A program made the position numbers and the translations under genes. A stretch of 64,000 nt of DNA from Sphingobacterium sp. (GTDB taxonomy: Bacteria; Bacteroidota; Bacteroidia; Sphingobacteriales; Sphingobacteriaceae): the NCBI GenBank assembly GCA_031286695.1, contig JAITTY010000001.1, positions 219,838-283,837 on the forward strand, in the 5' to 3' direction. Of the stretch, positions 47,279 to 56,352 are shown piece after piece; within the stretch, counting starts at the first letter, position 1; each line of letters starts with the position of its first letter. Under the pieces are notes generated by a model, which did no database searches, was not told the DNA's origin, and saw only the letters and a list, made by a program, of their open reading frames with translations.

Positions 47279-47449
47279 ATGGAAAAGAAATTAGCATACA
47301 TCGCCCCAAAAGTCAACACGACTATTATCGAACTTGAGCAAGGTATTGCTGCGGGTTCAGCATGCGCAAGACCAGAAGATGGCAACAGTGGCCAGGTCAG
47401 CGAACAATGGGAAGCAGGCTCAACAGACAACAGAAATATCGACTGGTAG
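47279..47449 (+). CDS. small 56-residue peptide gene next to the fimbrillin-like gene
   Basis: ATG at 47279, TAG at 47447-47449. The peptide begins MEKKLAYIAPKVNTTIIELEQGIAAGS and ends in a Trp-rich acidic tail (EQWEAGSTDNRNIDW). The N-terminal half is leader-like (charged, then IELEQGIAAGS), and the tail has no Sec signal. Similar short peptides with W-x-x-G-S and D-W ends follow surface-lipoprotein genes in Bacteroidota as far as I recall; function is unknown. A strong terminator follows 22 bases after the stop, so the lipoprotein and peptide form a two-gene unit. Confidence 0.6.
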   Translation: MEKKLAYIAPKVNTTIIELEQGIAAGSACARPEDGNSGQVSEQWEAGSTDNRNIDW

Positions 47450-47470
47450 ACCATTTCCAATACTGGACAA

Positions 47471-47502
47471 AAAAGGGGATATCCACTTGGATATCCCCTT
47501 TT
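47471..47502 (+). terminator. strong intrinsic terminator
   Basis: A perfect 14-bp stem (47471-47484 with 47489-47502) with a 4-base loop is followed by a T-run. It ends the fimbrillin-like/peptide unit. Confidence 0.9.
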
Positions 47503-47546
47503 TTTATGCAATTTTATAATACACGATCGTGTCATCAATAGTACAT

Positions 47547-48206
47547 TCAAATCGTTATCGTACCCAAGTGCAGACTGTCTGTATTACCTCCACCATAACT
47601 CTCTATAAAAAAGATATATACCTCATAGGTCACTTCCTTTCTATGTTTTGGAATTTCAACATTTTGTTTTCCTGACATTAAGCTGCTTTTTTTATCGTTC
47701 ATCACAAGTTGATTTCCGCCCCCGTTCTCCATTGCATTATACAGGATTAAGAACGAATCGTAATATCTCGTGTTGAACTTTTCCTCCAGATAGGCATCAT
47801 ATTCCCAGGTAACCTGAAGTTCTTGGTTTTCTTTATCGAAATCCATTGTGTAGGAATTGATGGGATTGGGGCTTCCCTTGGCAATCATAAATTTCCGCTA
47901 GTCAATCACAAAACCGTCTTCTTCCCGGATAAGTGCTTCGTTCAAATTATAAGACATCGCGACATCGTATGCCCGTTTAGGATAGCTGTACGCTTTATAC
48001 CCCATATTGATGATCGGTTTTAATTGACTAATATGCGACCTCACAATTTTGAAGCGTTTTCTACTCAGCAGTTGGCCAGGAGTAGGCTCCCGCTTTTTAA
48101 CGCGAGGGAGAGACCGTACATAATTTCCTGTTTTAGTCGATACAAACACAACAGGACCTGCTTTCCCGGAAACAGTTCCGTTAACACCATTTTTTATTAT
48201 CGCCAT
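47547..48206 (-). pseudogene. DUF6266-like protein interrupted by an in-frame TAG
   Basis: The frame from ATG 48206 reads GTVSGKAGPVVFVSTKTGNY, RSLPRVK and PTPGQLLSRKRFKIV, the start pattern I associate with DUF6266, a family of about 210 residues. At 47900-47898 there is a TAG, and the same frame continues after it (RKFMIAKGSPNPINSY) to a stop at 47549-47547. Without the TAG the protein would be 219 residues, right for the family. At this position the family usually has Tyr after GFVID, so TAG is one base from TAC or TAT. Either a recent nonsense mutation or a sequencing error. Confidence 0.7.
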
Positions 48207-48334
48207 AATTACTTGATTATGTTATAGATAATAAAGATAAAGATTAATACGGAAACATACGCATACCAAATTATAACAAACTACAATTTTAAATCAATTT
48301 TTAGACAGTAATTAGTCAGTGTTTATTCAGTCTG

Positions 48335-48383
48335 CACTGAGCGATCACTGAGCGATCACTGAACAATCACTGAACAAGCACTG
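48335..48383. repeat. 11-bp tandem repeat, 4.5 copies, with an inverted arm
   Basis: Units starting CACTGA repeat with period 11 at 48335, 48346, 48357, 48368, and a final partial unit at 48379. The first two copies are identical and the next two differ by a few bases. The stretch 48317-48331 is the reverse complement of 48369-48383 at 13 of 15 positions. The region (48207-48631) contains no protein-like frame. Confidence 0.75.
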
Positions 48384-48631
48384 TTAAAATGCGGAATTTG
48401 ACTACCATCTGTTGCATCTAAGAACTAAAGGAGAAAAAGTAAAATTATTCCTATGATCTAAACCGAGAGCTTAATATTTGCATCAAAGCCAATACCTTTC
48501 GAGCGAATCTATAAAACAAAAAAAAGTCTCCTACATTTGTTTAATACAAACATAAGAGACATTCTCTTCCTTCGATAGCGTGCTCGATTCTCATCTCAAC
48601 GCTGGATCGAAAACTCGACCTGCTGCAACAG

Positions 48632-49798
48632 TTACAGGACAGCCTGTAGACGCTGCGGAAAATCTTCAATCTTTGAAAGACTCAATTGCTTCATAACCTG
48701 ATACAAATGTGTCTTGAACATATTGATTGTATGTTCCCCTCCTTCATTGCCCAATGCGCCAACGCCATACATAAATGGTCTTCCCATAAAATTGAAATCT
48801 GATCCAACGGCATGTGCCCGAGCTAGGTCAACTCCCGATCGAATACCACCATCTAACATAATTTTTATTTTCTTTTTGTATTCTGGGTTGCTCGCCAAAT
48901 GGATCAATGAATTGATCGAAGATTCACTTGCGTCGAGCTGTCGTCCACCGTGATTGGATACGATAACTCCATCCACGCCTAATGCGATAGAAGCCTGCAT
49001 ATCTTCATCGGTAGCAATCCCTTTAAGTACTAAAGGCCCTTTCCATAGATCCCGTATTGCTTTAATTTTTTCAACATCCACTTTACCTGTAAATGTTCTA
49101 TTCATAAACTGCCCTAACTGTGCCAAATCAAGACCTTTTTCCATATAAGGCTTTAATGTCGCAAACGACGGTATTCCATGCCTTAATGTTTCTATCCCCC
49201 AAGTCGGACATACAAAAGTTTGCAAGATATTAGCAATACTCATTTTAGGTGGCATGGACAAACCGCTCTTAATTTCACGATAGCGAAGTCCAAAAGCAGG
49301 AACATCTACCAACACAACCAATACAGGGCATTCTACAGTCTGTAAACGCTTAATAATATCATCCCGCAGTCTATTTTCCGTCGGATGATAGAGCTGAAAC
49401 CATGCTTTCCCATCAGATACCTCGGCAATACGTTCAATACTACTTGTTGATACAGTACTTAAAATATAAGGAACATCATTTTTTGCCGCCGCTTTCGCAA
49501 GAATCTCCGGCGCATTCGGCCACATCAATCCCTGAAGTCCAATAGGTGAAACGCCAAAAGGTGCACTGTAACGACGACCGAATAGTTCGACGGATAGGTC
49601 TATTTCTTCGCTTGCAAGCAGATATTGAGGCTTCAACAGAATGTTATCAAAATCATTCTCATTTCTGGCAAGGTTCAATTCTTCATTTGCACCTCCGGTC
49701 AAATAGTCAAATGCAAATCGGGGAATCCTTTTCTTCGCTTTAATCTTTAGATCTTCAACAGAAGGATAACGTGTATTGTATATAAATTTCTGGCTCAT
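48632..49798 (-). CDS. lldD: FMN-dependent alpha-hydroxy acid dehydrogenase (L-lactate type)
   Basis: 388 residues from the ATG at 49798; the ATG at 49840 adds a basic tail not expected for the family. FMN-binding and catalytic regions are visible: FGVSPIGLQGLMWPNAPEIL, FQLYHPTENRL, KGIATDEDMQASIALGVDGVIVSNHGGRQLDA (Lys, catalytic His and Arg), and DGGIRSGVDLARAHAVGSDFNFMGRPF. It oxidises L-2-hydroxy acids, most often L-lactate, to the keto acid, feeding electrons to the respiratory chain. As last gene of the fucose operon it would remove L-lactate, one end-product of the oxidative fucose route, as pyruvate. Confidence 0.87.
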   Translation of the reverse strand: MSQKFIYNTRYPSVEDLKIKAKKRIPRFAFDYLTGGANEELNLARNENDFDNILLKPQYLLASEEIDLSVELFGRRYSAPFGVSPIGLQGLMWPNAPEILAKAAAKNDVPYILSTVSTSSIERIAEVSDGKAWFQLYHPTENRLRDDIIKRLQTVECPVLVVLVDVPAFGLRYREIKSGLSMPPKMSIANILQTFVCPTWGIETLRHGIPSFATLKPYMEKGLDLAQLGQFMNRTFTGKVDVEKIKAIRDLWKGPLVLKGIATDEDMQASIALGVDGVIVSNHGGRQLDASESSINSLIHLASNPEYKKKIKIMLDGGIRSGVDLARAHAVGSDFNFMGRPFMYGVGALGNEGGEHTINMFKTHLYQVMKQLSLSKIEDFPQRLQAVL

Positions 49799-49897
49799 GA
49801 TTGATGTATTATTTATAAACAGTCTACGACTGCGCGCCAAACTTAGATAAATTGCTTTTCAAATGCAAGCTAAATGTAGCTAATATAAAAAAATCTG

Positions 49898-50668
49898 TCA
49901 TACATTTCTGCGGTAGCCCAATTCAGCCCCACCACTCACAGGTAGATTTACACCGGTGATAAAGCGCGCTTGGTTTGACAGCAGAAACACACAGGCATCG
50001 GCAATGACATCACCTTCAGGACAGTATCCCAACAAATGAATATCCTTTAAAAAGTCAAAAACCTGTGTCGGATGCGGTTGCTCCAGTGTCCATTTGTTGA
50101 GCATGGGTGTCATAACAGCTGCAGGCATAACCGAATTGACACGAATACCGACAGCTGCATAGTCTATGGCCATCGATTTTGTCAACGCATTGATCGCCCC
50201 CTTTGTGGCAGCATATGCCGCATGGTTCTCCTGACCTATATCCCCCACTAAGCTACTCGTATTTAGAATACAACCCGCAGATTCCTTTAAATGAGGATAG
50301 CCATATCTCGTCGTCAATAGAACACTCTTCATGTTAGTATCCAGCAACCTTACCCATTCATCGTCCGTCGTTTCATGCAAAGGCTTTGATGGGCTTGCCA
50401 GGCCAGCATTGTTATGGATTGCATCAAGCCGCCCAAAAAAAGCAACGATCTTTTGGATAGCCAAATCAACCTCCTGGGCCTGCGTCACATCCGCGCAGAT
50501 GCCCATATGTGGCGCACCGATCAGTGCAGCTGTTTCATCCACGGATGCTTGATCGAGACCAATAAAGGCGACCTTTGCGCCTGCTTTGACATAAGCTTTT
50601 ACACATTCCAAGCCGATACCGGCACTTCCTCCGGTAATCAATATTATTTTATCTTCTAAGGTTTTCAC
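49898..50668 (-). CDS. SDR dehydrogenase, probably L-fucose dehydrogenase
   Basis: 256 residues. NAD(P)-binding GGSAGIG, NNAG and the YAATK catalytic Tyr-Lys pair (with Ser in NTSSLVG) are intact. The C-terminal end SGGAELGYRR is very like the GGAELGY tail of animal HSD17B14, which is an L-fucose dehydrogenase. Acidic residue in FIGLDQAS favours NAD+ over NADP+. In this operon it would make L-fuconolactone from L-fucose. A role in 2-keto-3-deoxy-L-fuconate oxidation is the alternative. Confidence 0.8.
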   Translation of the reverse strand: MKTLEDKIILITGGSAGIGLECVKAYVKAGAKVAFIGLDQASVDETAALIGAPHMGICADVTQAQEVDLAIQKIVAFFGRLDAIHNNAGLASPSKPLHETTDDEWVRLLDTNMKSVLLTTRYGYPHLKESAGCILNTSSLVGDIGQENHAAYAATKGAINALTKSMAIDYAAVGIRVNSVMPAAVMTPMLNKWTLEQPHPTQVFDFLKDIHLLGYCPEGDVIADACVFLLSNQARFITGVNLPVSGGAELGYRRNV

Positions 50669-50725
50669 GTTTTATTATTCTTGTATTTAGCATCAAGTCC
50701 CAAGGAATCAGAACAAATTAAAAAA

Positions 50726-52369
50726 TCAGTTGAAAATTACATATAAAATCACGACAATAGCGAGTAGCAATGTGGATAAAATACGGTAATTTCCGATACC
50801 TGGCCAGGCTTTACCCCGAAGTGGATCCATGGGGTTCTTCCAGAACAACTCCTGACTTTGCGCAGTATGCTGCACGGGATACATATACGACAACAATACC
50901 TGAAGTATCATACAGACCAAAAACAAATAAAAAGCCATCATCATAAATGGGGTCTGGCCTATCCACGAATCAGGCAGCAGCTTGTTTAGCATAAATACAG
51001 CAACCCCCAAAACAGAACCTGCCCACAAGGTAAGTTTTGCAGCTGTTGCAGATGCCCCTTTCCAGAATACACCTAAAAGAAACACACAGGTTATCGGTGG
51101 TGCAATGTGTGCTATTACATCATTTATACCATAAAAAATACTCTCATAGCGATCCAATAATGGTAAAAGAGCCAGGGAAAATCCCATAGCTATAACTGCG
51201 GCAATTTTCCCAATACGAATCAACTGACCATCGGTAGCTGCAGGCCGTCGCTGTTTAAAGATATCGTAACTCACCATGGTCGATATCGAATTTAGCGCAC
51301 CCGATATTTGACTCATTAAACCCGACAGAAGCGCCGCTACCAAAACACCGATCAATCCTGAAGGCAAAAGTTGCGTAATCATGAGTGTATAGATACCTTT
51401 TGAATTGACCTGCCCTTGATGGTCCACGCCAAGACTGCTTAAATCCAATTGACCTGTTTTAAACAAGGTATACGCAAATAGGCCCGGAAGCACAAAAATA
51501 AAAACAGGCAAGATTTTTAGAAAACCACAAAAAAGAGCGCCCACACGTCCATGGTTTTCGTCCTTCGCCCCCAAAACTCGCTGAACAATCGTCTGATCGG
51601 CACACCAGTACCAAATACCCAAAATCGGATAGCCAAACAATACGGCATACCAAGGCATTCCGCTTCCATCATTGCTCCCACGAAGCATAGAAAGACGATC
51701 AAGGGCATTATCCTGTACCAATACAGCTTTCATCGGCGTCCAACCGCCCATCTTGTCAAAAGCCGCAAAACTGATAATGAAGGCCCCCGCAAGCAATACA
51801 ATTGTCTGGATAGATTCCGTCACCACAACAGCACGCAATCCGCCCAAAATCGTATATATTCCAGTGATCACACAGATTACTGTAATACTCAAATACATAT
51901 TAAATCCAAAAAGTGTTCGCAGCACAATCCCTCCAGCCAACATCGAAAAAGCGATATGAATAACAATTGCCGATAGTATAGAGATAAACGTAAGCCAATC
52001 TCTGCTGGCACGATCATAGCGTCGTTCCAGAAAATCGGGCAAGGTGGCAACACCAGACTTGAGGTAAAATGGCACAAAAAAAAGCGCCAGCAAGATTAAA
52101 GTAAAGGCCGCCATCCATTCAAAGTTGCCGTTTAGCAAGCCTGTATCAAATCCGCTCTGTGCCAAACTGACCAGATGCACCGTTGAAATATTAGTTGCAA
52201 AAAGCGCTAAGCCAATAGCCGGCCACCGGAGTGTCTTTCCAGCCAAAAAATACCCCTCTGCGCTTGTTTCCTTCACTTTCTTAAATCGCCCTGATCCGGC
52301 CAATACGCCGACAACTAAAATCAACACAATATAAAAGATGGCGATACCTAAATCTAAATTTCCTAACAT
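50726..52369 (-). CDS. sodium/solute symporter (SSS family), likely fucose importer
   Basis: 547 residues, with about 13-14 membrane helices. The SSS pattern is present: AGKTLRWPAIGLALFATNIST, GGLRAVVVTESIQT, and the Na-site region GVLVAALLSGLMSQISGALNS. It resembles the vSGLT sugar branch of the family. Placed between fuconate dehydratase and the SDR gene (9 and 57 base gaps), it most likely brings L-fucose or a related sugar across the inner membrane with Na+. Confidence 0.88.
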   Translation of the reverse strand: MLGNLDLGIAIFYIVLILVVGVLAGSGRFKKVKETSAEGYFLAGKTLRWPAIGLALFATNISTVHLVSLAQSGFDTGLLNGNFEWMAAFTLILLALFFVPFYLKSGVATLPDFLERRYDRASRDWLTFISILSAIVIHIAFSMLAGGIVLRTLFGFNMYLSITVICVITGIYTILGGLRAVVVTESIQTIVLLAGAFIISFAAFDKMGGWTPMKAVLVQDNALDRLSMLRGSNDGSGMPWYAVLFGYPILGIWYWCADQTIVQRVLGAKDENHGRVGALFCGFLKILPVFIFVLPGLFAYTLFKTGQLDLSSLGVDHQGQVNSKGIYTLMITQLLPSGLIGVLVAALLSGLMSQISGALNSISTMVSYDIFKQRRPAATDGQLIRIGKIAAVIAMGFSLALLPLLDRYESIFYGINDVIAHIAPPITCVFLLGVFWKGASATAAKLTLWAGSVLGVAVFMLNKLLPDSWIGQTPFMMMAFYLFLVCMILQVLLSYMYPVQHTAQSQELFWKNPMDPLRGKAWPGIGNYRILSTLLLAIVVILYVIFN

Positions 52370-52378
52370 AACGTCAAC

Positions 52379-53599
52379 TTATAACAAATCACAACTGCTT
52401 CCCACATCCATTGGGGTACGGTAAACTCCATTCTCAATAGATACTGGATGTACAAAATGAGACTTTAGATGCGGAATATGCTCCAAAAACAAAGCCTCAT
52501 GCCCAAGGCTTATATGGTTAAATAAAACAAGATGCTGATGGAGCTGCCCCATATCCCCAACATGTGGTACAACGGGTATATTATATTTTCGACAAAGTAA
52601 ACTCACCGAAATAAACTCGCTCACGCCGCCAACGCGAACGGCATCTACCTGTACAAATCCAGTCGCAGCCATTTGAAGATAATTTTTAAACAAAATGCGG
52701 TTCGGCACATGCTCACCCATGGCAACTTTTATCGGCGCAATCTGTTCGGCCAATCGTTTATGTCCAACAATGTCGTCCGGGTGTGTCGGCTCCTCTACCC
52801 AAAAAGGGTTCATCTCTTTCAGCTCTTGACAGATGGATAGCGCCTGCGGCAGCGTCCATTGCTGATTCGCATCGAGCATTACCTTCGCTTCATCACCAGC
52901 AACCTCGCGCACAATATGCGCACGGCGGATATCCCGCAATGGATCTTCACTGCCCACTTTGAGTTTCATCGCCGAAAAACCGTTGTCGATAGCACGCCTG
53001 CAATTCTCCCTCACTTTTTCATCGGAATAGTTAAACCAGCCTACCGACGTATCGTAGCCAGCATATCCCCTTTCAATAATCCCCATTCTTTCAGAAGACG
53101 TTGAGATATTTGACTCCAGCAGGCTGATGGCCTCTGCCTTTGTAAACTCATCCTCCAAATAGGAAAGATCCAGCGTATTGACAATCTCTTCGGCGCTGAG
53201 GTCGGTTAGCAGCTTCCAAAGCGGAACTCCTCTCGTTTTAGCCCAAAGATCAAAACAGGCATTTGTTACCGAAGCTAAGGCTAAATGAACAATCCCTTTA
53301 TGGGGACCCAACCAACGAAATTGCTGTTCGTTGCTCAACTTATTAAACAACTGACCAAAATCTGCCATAAGGTCCTCGATTGGAATCCCTTTCAATCGTT
53401 CAGCATAAAAAGCTGCAGCACGACAGACCAGCTCATTTCCTGCACCCAGTGTAAAAGCCAGACCTGTCCCAACGCGCCCCCTATCATCGACCAATCGGGT
53501 CACAGCATAAGAATAGATCGGATCCTTGTGTATCGCATCACTGCCTGCACCTGTAGCCAAAGGAAATCTCCGATCCTGAATATCGAACGTCTTTATCAT
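52379..53599 (-). CDS. L-fuconate dehydratase (enolase superfamily)
   Basis: 406 residues. The N-terminal capping domain starts with IQDRRFPLATGAGSDAIHKDP and LAFTLGAGNE, a FucD-type signature. The barrel has the catalytic KxK in MKLKVGSED, the metal ligands Asp in VMLDANQQW, Glu in FWVEEPTHPDD and Glu in AMGEHV, and the His-Asp dyad in VVPHVGDMG. FucD dehydrates L-fuconate to 2-keto-3-deoxy-L-fuconate. Neighbours (fucosidase, mutarotase, symporter, SDR) agree with this substrate. Confidence 0.87.
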   Translation of the reverse strand: MIKTFDIQDRRFPLATGAGSDAIHKDPIYSYAVTRLVDDRGRVGTGLAFTLGAGNELVCRAAAFYAERLKGIPIEDLMADFGQLFNKLSNEQQFRWLGPHKGIVHLALASVTNACFDLWAKTRGVPLWKLLTDLSAEEIVNTLDLSYLEDEFTKAEAISLLESNISTSSERMGIIERGYAGYDTSVGWFNYSDEKVRENCRRAIDNGFSAMKLKVGSEDPLRDIRRAHIVREVAGDEAKVMLDANQQWTLPQALSICQELKEMNPFWVEEPTHPDDIVGHKRLAEQIAPIKVAMGEHVPNRILFKNYLQMAATGFVQVDAVRVGGVSEFISVSLLCRKYNIPVVPHVGDMGQLHQHLVLFNHISLGHEALFLEHIPHLKSHFVHPVSIENGVYRTPMDVGSSCDLL

Positions 53600-53647
53600 A
53601 AAATCTTAACGTACTTGTTTTTAGTGTTTAGGTTAATCTATTTTAAA

Positions 53648-54694
53648 TTATAACTTTAACTTATCCTTTAATTTGAGCAAAATGTCAACATCCGAATCCT
53701 TTATGCGTCCCATCCGATTGGGACCAACATTTAAGATCAGGATATTGTCTTGTGCGGTTGCGGTCTGATAAATCCCCGCAAGCTCTTCCAAAGACTTATA
53801 CTTCTTGTCTGTGGTATTATAAAACCAGCGTTCTCCAAGTACCACTGTTGTTTCAAAAGGCATATAATAAGTATTCCCCTGCGCCATAAAAAGCTTAGGG
53901 TCAGGATCGACGGGAAGATAAGGGTCGCCAAGCCTAAAGTCGCTTGGGAAATAACGTATAGGGTAATAATTCTGCTGGTCTTTCGGCAAGACAATGTGCT
54001 TGTCAGAATTCTCAGGCGATCCGATGCTCCAGTTTATACCAATTTGACATCCAGGAACCTTTTTCTTGATTAAATTGTAGATCTCCTGCGTGGGCCATCG
54101 ATAATTCTCTTTTTCCCAGCCTCCATCCAGCCAAAGCTCAACTATATCCGTATACTTTTGGGTTATATCAACCAACTCATTGAGCTGGTTCAACATATAT
54201 TGATTATATGCTGCATCTGCAGACTTGTCTTTTACATTGGGGTTCTGCTTTCGGTCCCACAAAGAATAATACAAACCAAGGCGCATTCCCTGTTTGGCAC
54301 ATTCTTTAGCTAGCTCCTGCACAACATTTGTCGCGTTTGAAGAGCTCGCTACATCATAATCCGTATACTTGCTATCCCATAAACAGAAACCCTCATGATG
54401 TTTCGTTACCAAAATCATGTACTTCATCCCGGCTTCTTTTGCTGTCGAAACCCACTGTTTAACCTCAATAGCCGATGGCGCATATGAGCTGGCAGGTTTA
54501 GATCCATCCGTCCACTCCTGATCATGAAATGTATTCATACCAAAATGAACGAACATACCATATTTTCGGTCAATTTGCGCCCGCTGATAAGCATTGGGTT
54601 GTACCGATGGAACAGGTACGATGGTCTTTGTCTGCGCACCGAGATTTGTACCTAAAACAGCAAGTGCCAAACTAAATAATAATTTTTTTCTCAT
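53648..54694 (-). CDS. secreted alpha-L-fucosidase (GH29)
   Basis: 348 residues from the ATG at 54694, which opens a clean signal peptide (MRKKLLFSLALAVLGTNLGA). The ATG at 54874 lies inside the mutarotase gene and adds 60 unrelated residues. The GH29 barrel shows YGMFVHFGMNTFHDQEWTDG, KYMILVTKHHEGFCLW, and the nucleophile Asp in VELWLDGGWEKENY. It is shorter than two-domain GH29 enzymes, with no C-terminal beta-sandwich. It releases L-fucose from glycans in the periplasm or outside the cell, which the operon then consumes. Confidence 0.88.
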   Translation of the reverse strand: MRKKLLFSLALAVLGTNLGAQTKTIVPVPSVQPNAYQRAQIDRKYGMFVHFGMNTFHDQEWTDGSKPASSYAPSAIEVKQWVSTAKEAGMKYMILVTKHHEGFCLWDSKYTDYDVASSSNATNVVQELAKECAKQGMRLGLYYSLWDRKQNPNVKDKSADAAYNQYMLNQLNELVDITQKYTDIVELWLDGGWEKENYRWPTQEIYNLIKKKVPGCQIGINWSIGSPENSDKHIVLPKDQQNYYPIRYFPSDFRLGDPYLPVDPDPKLFMAQGNTYYMPFETTVVLGERWFYNTTDKKYKSLEELAGIYQTATAQDNILILNVGPNRMGRIKDSDVDILLKLKDKLKL

Positions 54695-54734
54695 GGTTAT
54701 ATGATGTTGGTTATTACAGCATTCGTTTCTTTCT

Positions 54735-55163
54735 TTAGTCCGTATGGAATACCTCCGCCATACCAGACCATATCTCCCCTTTCTCCTGTGCATCGGACAG
54801 GGGTTGCTGACAGGGATCCGTTTCTTTCCACCAACGCTGTGTCTCTGGATCGGACGCCATCTTTTGCATATCAAGCTTGAAGTTTTGTCCTACATATTCA
54901 AAATAGCTGAAAAGAAAAAATTTACCATCTATCTCCTTCAAAAAAATAGAATAATTGCGGATATGACATGCTTTAATCTTTCGAAGTACTGTGGGCCAAA
55001 CCTTGGCATGAAGCTTTTTATAATAAGCTACTTTCTCAGCTTTCAGTCCTGTTATGGATGCATAGCGAGTCGCGGCGCGACTTCTTTCTGCAGACCGAAA
55101 GGCTGTCATACAGAGTACGACCAAGACGATCACAAGGATATAAGGATATAATTTAGGATACAT
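54735..55163 (-). CDS. L-fucose/L-rhamnose mutarotase, membrane-anchored
   Basis: 142 residues: an N-terminal membrane helix (PYILVIVLVVLCMTAFRSAE) and a dimeric alpha/beta-barrel domain of the RhaM family, with the catalytic His in KKLHAKVWPTVL and the late tail PLSDAQEKGEIWSGM. Typical RhaM is about 104 residues and cytosolic. Here the extra N-terminus should place the domain in the periplasm, where it could equilibrate sugar anomers released by the fucosidase. It is first in the operon, just downstream of a 22-bp inverted repeat. Confidence 0.8.
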   Translation of the reverse strand: MYPKLYPYILVIVLVVLCMTAFRSAERSRAATRYASITGLKAEKVAYYKKLHAKVWPTVLRKIKACHIRNYSIFLKEIDGKFFLFSYFEYVGQNFKLDMQKMASDPETQRWWKETDPCQQPLSDAQEKGEIWSGMAEVFHTD

Positions 55164-55170
55164 AAGTTCT

Positions 55171-55220
55171 GCGTAATCTAGTACAACTATACGTTATTGT
55201 ATAGTTGTACTAAATTACGC
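55171..55220. promoter_or_regulatory. 22-bp inverted repeat, candidate operator of the fucose operon
   Basis: Arms 55171-55192 and 55199-55220 pair at 21 of 22 positions around a 6-base centre. It begins 7 bases before the mutarotase ATG and 130 bases before the AraC gene. The position fits an operator or 5'-leader hairpin of the operon. No regulator-binding consensus I know matches exactly. Confidence 0.55.
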
Positions 55221-55349
55221 GCTCAGCAGGACGGTGACTACTGCTAGATTGCTCATTTCTCCCACTATATTAACAATTTTACACATGCTAACTTATTTTT
55301 AAGGCAAAATAAGCTATATTGCTTGCTCTTAATTAAAATAACCAAACGC

Positions 55350-56228
55350 ATGAAACCTGTTTTTGCAAAAATTCTGGAAGGTGCAGATATTACGACTTTT
55401 GCGACCAAAGATGTGCAACGCCCTTTCTTCTCAACTGAATTTCATTTTCATAGCGCCTGTCAGATGACCTATATTGTGGAAAGTGAGGGAAAGCGGATTA
55501 TTGGCGATAATGTGAGTAACTTTGTTTCCGATGAACTTACTTTTGTAGGACCTGATCTGCCACATGTATGGCACAATAACAATATAAATTGCGCAGGCTC
55601 CACCATTGCAGAGACAAAAACTTCCCGTTCTTTAGCCTTGTATATAGAACCTAAATTAATAATTAAACTTTTAGGGCATTTCTTTCAAACACACAAAATC
55701 GAAGCCTTCTTTTCTGCCTCCAAACGTGGTCTCCTATTCCGTGGCGCAACAAAGGAACAATTGAAGATAAAGCTAAAAAAGATCGTACAGCTGGATTATG
55801 GCTTTGAAAAAACTATTTTATTATTAGAGATTATCGAATTGATGTTATCGACAGATGAATTTGATTACCTCTCCAGTGCTGGATACACCCACAACTATAG
55901 CCCCATTGACAATAGTAAAATTGACAGCATCTTTAAATTCGTATTTAACAACTATACCGGCGAAATTCAATTGGATCAAGTTGCACAGCTATCTAATATG
56001 TCAAAGCATTCCTTTTGTCGTTACTTCAAATCCCGTACGCAGAAAACATTTGTCCAATTTGTCAATGAGGTCCGTGTTAGTGAATCCTGTAGATTGATTG
56101 TCGAAAACAAGCATCAAATCACGCACATTGCTTATGCCTGTGGTTTCAATAGCCTTTCAAACTTTAATAAAATTTTCAAGTCAATTAAAGGAGTAACCCC
56201 AAGTCAATACAAGTCGCAGATACGGTAG
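55350..56228 (+). CDS. AraC-family regulator of the fucose operon
   Basis: 292 residues from the ATG at 55350; an in-frame ATG at 55323 adds nine basic residues. The N-terminal cupin-type ligand-binding half has TEFHFHSACQMTYIVESEGKR and VGPDLPHVWHNN. The C-terminal double HTH (about 190-292) reads LDQVAQLSNMSKHSFCRYFKS and the late FNSLSNFNKIFKSIKGVTPSQYK. It is divergent from the fucose operon, so likely its regulator, with L-fucose or a derivative as ligand. Confidence 0.88.
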   Translation: MKPVFAKILEGADITTFATKDVQRPFFSTEFHFHSACQMTYIVESEGKRIIGDNVSNFVSDELTFVGPDLPHVWHNNNINCAGSTIAETKTSRSLALYIEPKLIIKLLGHFFQTHKIEAFFSASKRGLLFRGATKEQLKIKLKKIVQLDYGFEKTILLLEIIELMLSTDEFDYLSSAGYTHNYSPIDNSKIDSIFKFVFNNYTGEIQLDQVAQLSNMSKHSFCRYFKSRTQKTFVQFVNEVRVSESCRLIVENKHQITHIAYACGFNSLSNFNKIFKSIKGVTPSQYKSQIR

Positions 56229-56352
56229 CCCAGCAAAAATGTATGCTATTTTAATTCAATAGCGAAAAAAAAGACTGATATATCAGATGATAAATAATTT
56301 GTGAAAACAAATCTGCCAGCAGTCTGGTCTCTATAGAAATTAAAGTTTAGCA

